Below are positions 53,501-63,107 of a DNA stretch of 64,000 bases, piece by piece. The notes under the pieces were generated by a model, which worked only from the letters and a program-made list of their open reading frames with translations, made no database searches and was not told the DNA's origin. Within the stretch, counting starts at the first letter, position 1. Every line of letters begins with the position of its first letter. This DNA comes from Strigamia acuminata (taxonomy: Eukaryota > Arthropoda > Chilopoda > Geophilomorpha > Linotaeniidae): NCBI GenBank assembly GCA_949358305.1, contig OX442322.1:6262001-6326000 (forward strand), written 5' to 3'. The position numbers and the translations under genes were made by a program.

Positions 53501-54326
53501 GGGAAGGTCCCAAAACCAGTATATTTTTGTCATTATTGACAATTGTACCAAGTTCGTTGAAATTAAGGCTTTGACCAAAGCCACGAGCGCTAACTGCGTT
53601 CAAGAATTAAGATCTGTTACAAACAGATGGGGACACCCCAAAAAGATTGTGAGCGATAACGGAAAACAATTTGTTTCCGATATTTACAATGAGTATTGCG
53701 AAATGTACAACATTCGCCCGTCTCATACGAGCACGTATCATGCCCAGGCGAACCCGACAGAGCGAGCCAATAGAGATATAAAGACGATGCTGGCCCTGTA
53801 CACAGATGTGCACACGCAATGGCCACGTTATCTAGACGAATTCGCGTTCGCGATGAGAAATAATGTCTCAGCGGCAACGGGCTCAAGCCCGATGTTACTG
53901 AACACGGGACGAATCGTAACATTACCTTTCGACCCAAGGATTATTAAACATGTCAATCCATTTGACAAAGAAAATCCAGAAAAATATGTCAGAGTACTAT
54001 TGGATGTATTGCGCAGATCGCATCAAGAGATGCATCGTAGAATTCAATTGAATTTTGAGCGGCATAGAAAAATACACGAACAAAAGTTCGTAATTACGGA
54101 GTTCGAAGTTGGAGATTTAGTTTGGAAACAAACTCACATTCTCTCGTGCGCAGATAAAAATATTTCTGCTGGTTTCGCGGAGAAGAGAGATGGTCCGTGG
54201 GAGATTACTAAAGTACTTCCAGGCGGAGCATATAAGTTACGCAAATTATCTGATGGTTCGATCGAAAAATCAGTGAACATTAAAGCGTTGTATCCCTATA
54301 CTCCGTCGTACCCGATTGAGACTTGA
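50559..54326 (+). CDS. Gypsy I Pol: protease, RT, RNase H, integrase
   Basis: In the minus-1 frame relative to gag, open from the slippery site to TGA 54324-54326. Protease (YNALMDTGASQCYIG), RT (GPFISHPVIVAKPDGSYRMCIDYRWLN split in the motif, SIDLVKGYYQVEM, catalytic YLDDVIVYS), RNase H (VMTDASHEGLGAV, YTTPELECLAVVWA, VADALSRAP), integrase zinc finger (HPLSGHAGMSKT ... CTHCAQYK), core (NMDLMGP, VSDNGKQFVSD, NPTERANRDIK) and the GPWEI C-terminal block. No internal stop, so it looks coding-competent. The same frame stays open past the TGA into the tail ORF at 54378. Confidence 0.95.
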   Translation, partial: LDPGDEGLFHPPEVANATSESLFMDVDTTCLEVATSHSGGVEENLQEMTEQLKNLTLFPHKCYTKKFCRLRRLNRVIGGNNLHNITLGNNKDDPRMKITIGGLTYNALMDTGASQCYIGEQLLSETQALPEFLQEAPRNMLVNAVGVAHKPVGQITLCVQWADEFTPMNFIVLAKQVCGLILGHNFMRRQKISPHPHLQEFSCADKPNWSAPYESEEANLALAPLNRITFDYLGLSSTLNSIELTDTPVLTWDEKLVEESDCTPEQRLALREVVNSIPNVFRDQVGCTNVTQHRIKFKEGHSLPKMQYRMYNPAKRAIMTKLAAELEQDGLIEKAKGPFISHPVIVAKPDGSYRMCIDYRWLNAITEVEVIQMPSIDLLLHNTGPAKYFTSIDLVKGYYQVEMCKEDRPKTAFYTPNGPYQFVRMPFGLCNAPCTFQRLMEGILGSALQDYALVYLDDVIVYSDNWDDHLKHVRDVLEKLNQANMTINKAKSRFGRTELKFLGHWIKPEGLFGDPDKISAIMKFPTPTCAKDIQRFHGMTNFFKKFVPNHGTIAAPYTRMMNEKTPFEWRDEQTEAFNKIKELLCGDNCLHKPDMTLPFVVMTDASHEGLGAVFCQDVNIFDEKKQKNISVPRPVAYASRVLRGAEKRYTTPELECLAVVWAIDRFKPYLEYGTFTLESDAEALKWLMRTPEPSGKFGRWALRIQCGNFKIVFRKGAANQVADALSRAPLTEEDIPLRDHVEPVEIKQYWPEWDGNPSVSLNRAPEKREFLASMRSYFSENSKECSEEREGEEVQETLYSALTEVLKEVPPTRREIIDAQLLDNECKRIREYLLNDKVVGIPQSEIKEWKNKVKNYCLDKKEVDGDQIIIYFNPSFEEELNDSGNGFKAVVPSALVKRVLFACHGHPLSGHAGMSKTLEKTRLIYFWPGMSRSVRNYVKSCTHCAQYKPIQQKRHAAPYTPHNMTNPWECINMDLMGPKPAGRSQNQYIFVIIDNCTKFVEIKALTKATSANCVQELRSVTNRWGHPKKIVSDNGKQFVSDIYNEYCEMYNIRPSHTSTYHAQANPTERANRDIKTMLALYTDVHTQWPRYLDEFAFAMRNNVSAATGSSPMLLNTGRIVTLPFDPRIIKHVNPFDKENPEKYVRVLLDVLRRSHQEMHRRIQLNFERHRKIHEQKFVITEFEVGDLVWKQTHILSCADKNISAGFAEKRDGPWEITKVLPGGAYKLRKLSDGSIEKSVNIKALYPYTPSYPIET

Positions 54327-54377
54327 AAAATAGGACAAAAGTCCGCCTCTTACTCGCCTCAAGAAAATCCTAAATGG

Positions 54378-54668
54378 ATGGACGAAAGTAATCAACTTCC
54401 GGATGCTGAAGAAATGGAATTAATTCCTGAAACTTCCTCAGAAATTCCAATGGAATTATCCGACTCAACTTCAGTGCAGATTGACAAATCTGCGCTCACA
54501 AAGTCTAAACATAGACATAGACAACGCTTAACTGCTATGGAAAGGAAAGCGGCGTTAAAAAGAGGCGAAGTTCCAAAGAAACCGACTCGAAAACCCCGCA
54601 AACCCCAACCGATAGTTCCTCGAACTAGCACTCGTCCACGACGAGAACGAAAACCAAATCCTAAATAT
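54378..54668 (+). pseudogene. Tail ORF of gypsy I, first part (split by H)
   Basis: Starts at ATG 54378 (MDESNQLPDAEEMEL), in the same frame as pol, with no stop in the 17 codons between the pol TGA and this ATG. It is acidic at first, then strongly basic (KSKHRHRQRLTAMERK, KKPTRKPRKPQ, RPRRERKPNPKY). Gypsy H interrupts it at 54669; the remainder is at 63045-63107. I see no signal peptide, membrane segment or envelope motif. It may be a separate small protein or a basic Pol tail after a readthrough or premature TGA. Confidence 0.7.
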
Positions 54669-55242
54669 TGTTACGTGGATTCCGGGCCTGATCAGGTTTC
54701 CACGCAACGTTATTTTATTTGGGGTTTCAGTGAGTGTGACAGGAAAGGATGAGATTGGTTTTATGTTTAAATTCAATTCAGTCTTTATTCGACCGGACAA
54801 ACAAAGTTTGTTCGATCCCTTTTAAATTCAGTTACATTTATTCTCAAAACAGCTTGGAATGTTATTTGGATAAACTATCATTTTACATTCTTATTAAATT
54901 GTACAACTTTTATAAATTGGGTTATTAAACAACTGTGTGATAATCTAAATCGTGTTTAACTGTTGCAGGTTATAGTCGGCAGCCGCTCTCTTTATTGAGG
55001 CGACATTAGACTCTCTAGATTCTGAAAAGCAAAGTGATTAGAGACCTGTCTTAGTGCGGGCTCCTTATTTATAGCAAATCTGCCATAAACCCCATAATTG
55101 AATTGATCGGTCCATCACATGGCGATGACGGAATCCAACCGTCAGCGCCATCTGTGGCCGAAATTTAGCAACTTTAACTAATAATAACTCGAATTACGTG
55201 TTACGAATCGCGCATTAATTGGCACGGTTCGTACACGTGACA
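54669..55242 (-). repeat. 3' LTR of gypsy H
   Basis: 574 bp, TGTTACGTGGATTCC ... CACGTGACA; the partner is 62467-63040. Confidence 0.96.
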
Positions 55243-55256
55243 ACTCCCTTTTTTGC
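55243..55256 (-). promoter_or_regulatory. Polypurine tract of H
   Basis: The minus strand reads GCAAAAAAGGGAGT directly before the 3' LTR, the same as in G. Confidence 0.85.
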
Positions 55257-56305
55257 TGTGTTTTGGACCCCAAAATACAAATTTCGCTACCAGACAGGTG
55301 TCTTTTTTAAATCGGACATTCTGAATGAATGTTCGGCTATTTCTACCTTTCATAAGTTATCACTCAGTTGTTCCACAGTTATTATTCAAACTTAAATCAT
55401 TCTGGAGTTGGTTTCACTCCCTTTTATTCCAATGTTACCATTCCAATCAACTCATAAAATAATTCAACTTAAACTAACTTAACCAAAAAAAAAATATAAA
55501 TCATTCTTTCACTCAGCATTCAAAACTATTCGCACAAAAAAAAAACAAGCATTTTTCATAACCAATTACAATTCTTAACAATTCTCCAAAATGGGAATAA
55601 ACAAATTCAAAAAAAAATTTTTCCTATTTCTCTAATTTTCTTTAAAATTAACAATACTGTTAAAACATCAACACATTTCAATTACAATTAACTCTTATTT
55701 ACATTCAATCAAAATTATGCCGTGAAATATTTACATTAAATTTATCAAAAATTTCATCACAAAATATTTACAGTTTGTCAAAATCAATTCAAATTTATTC
55801 ATTTTCAACAAAATTCGCAATTATTTATTTTCATCGCATCCTTCGAACACTCGTGTCATTACTATTAATTTTTGATTATTTCTAATTTTTATCCTATTTA
55901 ATAAACCTAATGAAATTCAGTGCAGATGGCGAAGGTTGCGATGGGTCCTTTCACGTTCCCAGCCATTCGCACCATTGTTTATCTTAATTCCTTTCATATT
56001 CTAATTTTATTTCACAACAATATTTTATCAAATTTAATCTTCAACTATTTAAAATTTAGTCTAGAATGTCTTCACCTAATTAATATTCGACACAAGTGAG
56101 GAAAATGGCGGTGAATTTTATTTCACGAAATTCGTTCATAAGGACGTTAAAAACATCACACTTCATTTCTAAAATCACCTAAAAACATTCACAACATGCA
56201 CACAAACCTTTTAACACACAATTTAACACAATTTATCAACAAATAATCCGTAGAAGACTTTGTTTCGGGTCACGCTATTATCTGCATTCACCGTTGCAAA
56301 GAACT
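55257..56305 (-). other. H 3' untranslated region
   Basis: About 1 kb of AT-rich non-coding sequence, the counterpart of 31856-32797 in G. Confidence 0.7.
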
Positions 56306-59300
56306 TTAGTAGCAATGAAGATAATCTTTTCGTTTCAACGGTCTGAGTCTGCGCGACCGGAAATCATCATTTTTTGTGTTTGCGCCATCTGGTGGCGGAT
56401 TTTTAAGTTGGTTTTTATCATTTTCGTTCGTGGGCTGTGATTCAAATAGTGATTTCAATGAGATTTGTTCTGTGTCATCTATATAACGTTCTTTTGGTTT
56501 ATTTTTCACTATTTTTACTGGTTTTTCAATGTTTTCAACTACAATTTCACCATTTTTACTGATTTTCTTCACTTTATCAGCAAATTTCACTTTCTTTTCT
56601 GGCATATCCTTCAGAACTTCATCTATTTCCTCTTCAATTCGCTCCTTATATGGTTTTAACCTTTCTACATTCACTATGTCACTTTTCTTTCTTGTAGAAT
56701 TGATTATTTCATAGTCATTTGGTGCTGTTCTTCTCACAATTTCATAAGGGCCGGAAAATTGCGGTAAAAGCTTCTCTGACAAGCCAACTTTTCTGTTGAT
56801 GGTTTTCAAATAAACCAATTCACCTGGTTCAAATTCTTTGTTGACTCTATCTTCATCAAACCTTTTCTTACTCTTTGCTGATTGTTTTTCTAAACGTTCA
56901 TTTGCAATTTTCCTAGCTGCTCTAATGAATTTCGCTGTTCTTAAAGTAAATTCTTTCTGTGGCAGGTCCAAATTAACATCTACTGTCAAATCCACATCAT
57001 ATCCACGAAGTAAATAGTGTGGTGTATATCCTGTTGTTTCATGAACGGCCGTGTTATATGAAAACAGGAGAAATGGAAGAAATTCGTCCCAATCAGTATG
57101 TTCATCATTGACGTAACTTTGCAACATTTTTGCGAATGTCGCATTAAATCTCTCAGTTAATCCATTTGTTCTTGGATGGTATCCTGACGTAGTTTTATGC
57201 AAACTTTTAAACATATTTGAGACTTCCTCAACCATTTTATTCCTGTATTCGGTTCCACGGTCGCTTAGGATTTCTCTTGGACTGCCTTCTTTCAGAATAA
57301 CTTCATAAAGCAATGTTTTTGCTGCTTCTAACGCTGTAGCTGCTGCTGCTGGTCTAGCTATTGCATTTCTAGAAAGGTAATCAGTTACAACAAAAACATG
57401 TTTATTTCCAAGTCGTGACAATGGAAATGGTCCAAGTGTGTCTATTCCAATTCGCTCAAAAGGTTTTGAGACTGTTGACCATGGCTGCATTAATCCTTTA
57501 GCTGGCGTTGTCATTGTTTTTGCTTTTGCGCAGTGTTGGCAGGACAAGACGTAATTTCTAACATCTTTGTAGATTCTTGTCCAGAAGAATCGTGTTCTTA
57601 TTTGCTTCCACGTTTTTGCCAATCCCAAATGAGCTCCTAGTAATCCATCGTGCATTTCATGCAATACTTCTTTTTGAAGTTGTTTTGGAACTACTAGTAG
57701 TAAATCTTCCATGTTCAGGGAACTGTTAAGTTTTTTCTTCCTGAACAACGTTTTGTTTTGAAGGACGAACTGCTTTAGTGGTCGTCTTCTTTTTCTTGGA
57801 AGTTGCTCTTGGTTTTCTAGCGCTGTTATGAGGTCCAGAAGTTTGGGATCCTTCCTCTGTTCAACAGGGAGGTCCAAGTTTTCCAAGAAAAGCGAAGGTA
57901 ATTTTTCTATTTCTTCTTCACTTAATTCTTCCTGGATCCTACTTAAAGCATCGGCATCTGTGTGTTTCTTGCCGCTTTTATGAAATATTTCAAAATCATA
58001 CTCAGCTAGTTGCAGCGCCCACCTGGCTAGACGTCCATTTGGATTTCGGACTCCTTTCAGCCATTGGAGGGCAGAATGGTCGGTAATAATTTGGAATTTC
58101 TGTGCATATAAGTACGGTCTAAACTTTTCAATAGCAAAAATGATTGCTAACATTTCCCTATCAGTTGCAGTGTAATTCATTTCTGCTGTGCTCATCATAC
58201 GACTTGCATAAGCAATGACACGCTCTTGATTGTTGACTTTTTGCTTCAAAATAGCTCCTAATCCATAGGCACTTGCATCGCATGAAATCATGAAGGGCTG
58301 AGTAAAGTCTGGATGTGCCAACACCGGCACTGTTATTAATGCTGTTCGAAGCGTGTGGAATGCTTTCTCATGGGGAGGTCCCCAATCAAACTTTTCATCT
58401 TTCTTGGTTAGATTCACCAGAGGTTTGGAAATGTCCGCAAAACCTTTATAAATTTCCGGTAATACGAGCATAATCCTAAAAAACCACGTAGTTGTTTAAC
58501 GTTCACAGGAATCGGAAACTTCGCGACTGAATCCAAATTCCTGGGATCCGGTGAAATACCTTCAGCATCAACCACATGTCCGAGATATCGTATGGTGTGT
58601 GTCGCAAACGTACATTTACTCAGCTTAACTTTGAGATTCGCTGTTCTAAGCTTTTGGAAAACTGCCTCCAAATCAACGAGGTGCTGATCGAAAGTCTTTG
58701 AAAACACTATCAAATCGTCAAGATATGCTATACATACTTTTCCCAGGAGGTTACCAAGCACTTTGTTCATCAATTTTTGAAAGGCGGCTGGGCTGTTACA
58801 TAATCCCATTCCAAGGACATTAAACTCATAATGTCCGCTAGACGTGGTAAACGCTGTCTTTTTACGATCTTGTTCGTCTATTTCGACTTGGTGATATCCC
58901 TGGATGAGATCCATCATTGAAAAATACTTCGCACCCGCTAATTGATCTAGGGTGTCATCAATACGTGGTAAGGGATAAACCATTTTCTTTGTTACCGCGT
59001 TTAACCGTCTCCAATCAACACAAAATCTCCATTTGCCGTCTCTTTTCTTGACGAGTAGTACTGGTGCACTCCATGGGCTCTCAGATTCCCTAATGACTCC
59101 TTGCTCAAGTAACTTCTTTGTTTCAGCATCCTCGATTTCTTTTTCCTTAATCGATCGTCTATAAGGTTGTAAATGGATTGGAGGAGAATCTCCAGTATCA
59201 ATTCGATGTTTAATCGTGTGAGCTCTGCCTAAATCATTGTCAGTTTTTGCAAATCTATCTGAATTCTTCTCCAGCAACTGCAACATTAGCCCTTGTTGTG

Positions 59301-60107
59301 ATAGTGGCATGTTGTCATTCGCCATGGCTGTGCTAAAGTCAAATTGATTAACTCTGTTTTCATCAAGCACGCCAGACTCAATTACATAAAAGGCCTTTGC
59401 AATTGCTGAGTTTTTCCCTAAATAGATTGTCTTTTTAGTTGGATTTGCAATTCGCAGAACTCCTTCACCTTTTCTGAATTTAGTCAATGTTTTGCAACAA
59501 ATTACTCCAAAACGGTCAATTACTCCACTGAGTGGTTCTATAAAAAGTTCATCATCTACTTTCTTTGCAATTTTAATTGGAACTACACATTCATGTAATG
59601 CTGGAATTGTTATTGGTTTTAAAACTCGGGCTATGTAATTTACATCAGTATAATTCTTTGACATTGGGAAAACTTCTTGTTGTTCATCTTTTGGGCCTAC
59701 AAAGATCTTCTGTTGGTCATAGTCGAGTTTACACTTTGCAGATCTTAAGAAATTATCTCCCAGCAGTAAATGGCGTCCAAATCCATTAACGATCAATACG
59801 TCGATGGTGTGTTGTTGTTGTTCAACTTCAATGGTAATCCTGGTTTTTCCTTCTGGGACTATCAATGAGCCATCCACAACTCTCAATCTAACACCTGGAC
59901 AAGGCTGATATTTGAGCTGCAGAGTTCTCACCAAATCTTCACTGATGATATTACGAAAACCTCCAGAATCCAAGACACCAGTAATTTCCATACCATTTAA
60001 TACTACTGGAATCTGCAAAAGTTCATCCATAGCGTGTAACTCGATAATTTCTAATTTCCTTTTTCTTCTTTTCTTTTTGTTATTTCGTCTTTGTGGCCAT
60101 TCTAGTT
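56306..60107 (-). pseudogene. Gypsy H Pol with a one-base frameshift
   Basis: Entered by minus-1 frameshift at 60105-60111. The first part (to about 58450) has protease (GVLDSGGFRNII), RT (LVKKRDGKWRFCVDWRRLN, SMMDLIQGYHQV, YLDDLIVFS) and ends at RKFIK. There one G of the AAGGG run seen in G is missing, which shifts the frame into a stop at 58414. The second frame (58471 downward) carries RNase H (ISCDASAYGLGAIL, TDREMLAIIFAI, TDHSALQWL), integrase (LGAHLGLAKTW ... CQHCAKAK, GIDTLGPF, SDRGTEYRN, NGLTERFN) and LLPQFSGPYEIV. It lacks the MITE insert found in G, so it shows the ancestral state of that site. Confidence 0.94.
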
Positions 60108-61604
60108 TCCCGATGCATTAGGTGGTCCACCACGTGGGGCTCCTCGATTTCCTCGGCCTCGGTAATTTTCAATAAAATTTTTACCTTTATAGTTTGGATT
60201 TTTAGGATGGCCTTGGTTATTTGGATTCCCCTGTGGTCTTTGTCCTTGTGGTGGATTCCATTGCTGTTGTGGTGGATTCCACTGCTGTTGTGGATTTTGC
60301 TGTTGGAATCCTTGACCTGAGTTATTCCACTGATTATTCCAATTACCTCTGTTTTGACCTCTATTGTCACTCCATCCTCTTCCTTGGTTCCTATTATTGC
60401 CATTCCACCATCCACGTTGTTGTCCAGATCGTCCTCTAAAGTTACCTCTATTGTAGAACTGGGCCTGGTTTGGATGTGGTGTATACCATTGATTTTGATA
60501 GAAGACTGGAGTAACCTCTGCATATTGAACTTCCCCAAACTGCTGCTGTTGTCTTAGCACTTTGACCTCTGCTAACAACTCGTCTTTTGATTTATTGACG
60601 TCGCTCGGTTCAACTAACAAACTTGGTTTCACCTCGCCTGTTGTATCAACAGCTTTTTGCAGTAGGGTTAGCAAAACTTCTGCAGGATCCTCGCTGAATG
60701 CATGAGCTTCCAATAGTCCAAGTTGAGATGTTAACTGATCCAGTGTCTTTGGAAAATTGACTACCAATTTATCTCTAGTCACCTTTTTAAGTCCTTGAAA
60801 CACATGAAATATCTTTTGTTCTTCAGTAAATGCTGGTCTCGCAAAAGAACATTCTTTTAATATTTTCTGCATATGTTCCAAAGCTGTCCCATCTTTGTGC
60901 TGCATTGCCTGTAATTTCGACAAAATTGTTGTTATTTGTCGTCTGAATTTTGCCTTCAACGCATCTTTCCATTGAATCCATGTTCTAGTCGGATGTTGTG
61001 GAAGTTGATCTAGATACCACGATGATGCGGAGGATTTCAGCACAATTGATAGATGTTTAATTCTCTCAGTGTCATCGGCGATCGTATCTTCATATCCGAT
61101 CAGCCATGTGTCAATATTTCCTGTCGCCGGATCAAAGTCAACTGGATTTCTTCTATTGACCACTAAATTTTGTAATACCGTCTGTATTGCTACAAGTTCC
61201 GGTGAAGCATTTGCCATTTTAATTGGTGATTGTTCTTTACTAATACACAAATATGAAAGTTCTAAATTTGGTTGCTCCTCAACGTCTTGGAAAACGTCCT
61301 TCTCGTCTGCGTCGTCCTGATCACCCTGTTCTCGTATCAATAATTCTCCTAATTGCTCCACCTCGTGTGGGAACAATTCAGCTTGAAGATCAGCACTAAC
61401 AACTCGTATTCGGTGCTGTTGCGGGGTTTCACCTTCCCTTTTTTGAGTTTTAAGTCCCTCTTTGGGTTTTGGCCCCCTCTTTCGCTCAGTCACCTTGTCA
61501 TTCAATGCTGTCTCTTCTTCTAACTCTTCTTCTTTGTTACTACCTGAGAGCAGGTAATCCGTTACGTATTTTGAAAACGCGTAACGTCTAGAGTCCGCAA
61601 TGAT
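60102..61604 (-). CDS. Gypsy H Gag
   Basis: Open from after TAA (61605-61607) to TAG 60102-60104. The first ATG is at 61217 (MANASPELV), but the upstream codons are conserved with G, including the far N-terminus (ADSRRYAFSKYVTDYLLSG here, ADSKHYAFSKFVTDYLLSG in G). The core is like G (NIDTWLIGYED, WKDALKAKFRRQI). The C-terminal tail is Gln/Asn/Gly/Arg-rich with repeats of a QQQWNPP type and no CCHC knuckle. No internal stop. Confidence 0.9.
   Translation of the reverse strand: MIADSRRYAFSKYVTDYLLSGSNKEEELEEETALNDKVTERKRGPKPKEGLKTQKREGETPQQHRIRVVSADLQAELFPHEVEQLGELLIREQGDQDDADEKDVFQDVEEQPNLELSYLCISKEQSPIKMANASPELVAIQTVLQNLVVNRRNPVDFDPATGNIDTWLIGYEDTIADDTERIKHLSIVLKSSASSWYLDQLPQHPTRTWIQWKDALKAKFRRQITTILSKLQAMQHKDGTALEHMQKILKECSFARPAFTEEQKIFHVFQGLKKVTRDKLVVNFPKTLDQLTSQLGLLEAHAFSEDPAEVLLTLLQKAVDTTGEVKPSLLVEPSDVNKSKDELLAEVKVLRQQQQFGEVQYAEVTPVFYQNQWYTPHPNQAQFYNRGNFRGRSGQQRGWWNGNNRNQGRGWSDNRGQNRGNWNNQWNNSGQGFQQQNPQQQWNPPQQQWNPPQGQRPQGNPNNQGHPKNPNYKGKNFIENYRGRGNRGAPRGGPPNASGN
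60105..60111 (-). promoter_or_regulatory. Minus-1 frameshift slippery site of H (GGGAAAC)
   Basis: G GGA AAC directly before UAG, as in G. Confidence 0.9.
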
Positions 61605-61607
61605 TTA

Positions 61608-62449
61608 TTAATTGTAGAGAAGACACAATCCTTTGACTTGAAGCACTTTTAAATCACTTTTCCAGTTATAAATAACACTATAACTCTTTAGCACACAAAA
61701 CTCTTTTCACTTTCTGAAAAATAATTCAATAATTAAACACTTCAATTTTTACAGAAATATTTCAAAACACTAGAACAATTCAATAATTAAACAATTCAAT
61801 TTTCATGGTCATAATTACAAAAATATCCAAAAAAAAAAAACGATTCATTTTCACGGTCATAATTACTAAATTTCATCAAAACTATTCAAGGAAAAATTTC
61901 TTATTAATAACACTTTACAAAAATGCTCTGGAAAGAAAACTAATTCATTAATAAATATAAACAATATATTCTCTATTATTATCCAATTTTATCTCAACAT
62001 CACAATTAAATTCCTTATTAACATACAATTTCATTAAATTTTATCAAAATTCAATCAATAACATTATATTAATTCAATTCAAAGTCAAATATCACAGTAA
62101 ATAACACTCAAATGCAAATTTATCCAATTTAAACATTCAAAACTTCTATTCTATTCTATTTTATTTTTTAAACTTTGCCAATTTTTCAATCTAATTGACC
62201 TATTTATTCACTAGCAATGACTCACTCTCACTTTCCTATCAATTTCACAAATGAATCACTCATATTTAAATTAGGTTGGGATTTCTCAAAATTTTATATG
62301 ATTTTCAAAGCTATTTTTAAGCTTAATTTGCCAATTTTATGTGATTTTAATTCTAATTTCACTCATTTTACTCTAGATTTTACAATTTTAATGATTTTTA
62401 ACTCTAATTTCGGGGTTTTTTATTCTAATTTTTGGTCCCGGAGAAAGAA
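61608..62449 (-). other. H 5' leader
   Basis: AT-rich non-coding leader, the counterpart of 38461-39434 in G. Confidence 0.65.
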
Positions 62450-62464
62450 CCGCGATCTCCACCA
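62450..62464 (-). promoter_or_regulatory. Primer binding site of H
   Basis: The minus strand reads TGGTGGAGATCGCGG two bases after the LTR; one base differs from G. tRNA not assigned. Confidence 0.65.
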
Positions 62465-62466
62465 TT

Positions 62467-63040
62467 TGTTACGTGGATTCCGGGCCTGATCAGGTTTCCA
62501 CGCAACGTTATTTTATTTGGGGTTTCAGTGAGTGTGACAGGAAAGGATGAGATTGGTTTTATGTTCAAATTCAATTCAGTCTTTATTCGACCGGACAAAC
62601 AAAGTTTGTTCGATCCCTTTTAAATTCAGTTACATTTATTCTCAAAACAGCTTGGAATGTTATTTGGATAAACTATCATTTTACATTCTTATTAAATTGT
62701 ACAACTTTTATAAATTGGGTTATTAAACAACTGTGTGATAATCTAAATCGTGTTTAACTGTTGCAGGTTATAGTCGGCAGCCGCTCTCTTTATTGAGGCG
62801 ACATTAGACTCTCTAGATTCTGAAAAGCAAAGTGATTAGAGACCTGTCTTAGTGCGGGCTCCTTATTTATAGCAAATCTGCCATAAACCCCATAATTGAA
62901 TTGATCGGTCCATCACATGGCGATGACGGAATCCAACCGTCAGCGCCATCTGTGGCCGAAATTTAGCAACTTTAACTAATAATAACTCGAATTACGTGTT
63001 ACGAATCGCGCATTAATTGGCACGGTTCGTACACGTGACA
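62467..63040 (-). repeat. 5' LTR of gypsy H
   Basis: 574 bp, the partner of 54669-55242; ATAT follows. Confidence 0.96.
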
Positions 63041-63044
63041 ATAT

Positions 63045-63107
63045 GCAGATGAAAATTTCGTGCGAAACATCACTGCAGTATTTAAAAAACCTTACCAACA
63101 ACGAGGA
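63045..63107 (+). pseudogene. Tail ORF of gypsy I, remainder
   Basis: After one copy of the ATAT duplication the tail frame continues in register for about 20 codons (begins ADENFVRNIT) and ends at TGA 63105-63107. Confidence 0.75.

Larger units (their letters stand above)
54669..63040 (-). mobile_element. Gypsy element H, full length
   Basis: A complete 8,372-bp minus-strand gypsy with two 574-bp LTRs differing at about one base, and 4-bp duplications ATAT (54665-54668 and 63041-63044). It is the sister family of G, with the same slippery site, purine tract, primer site type and long AT-rich flanks of the coding region. A one-base deletion in pol is the only defect I see. It is probably the youngest insertion in the window. 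Confidence 0.97.

Noticed and set aside
54378-54668. Envelope gene in gypsy I
   Set aside because: The tail ORF is short and basic with no signal peptide, membrane segment or glycoprotein features.
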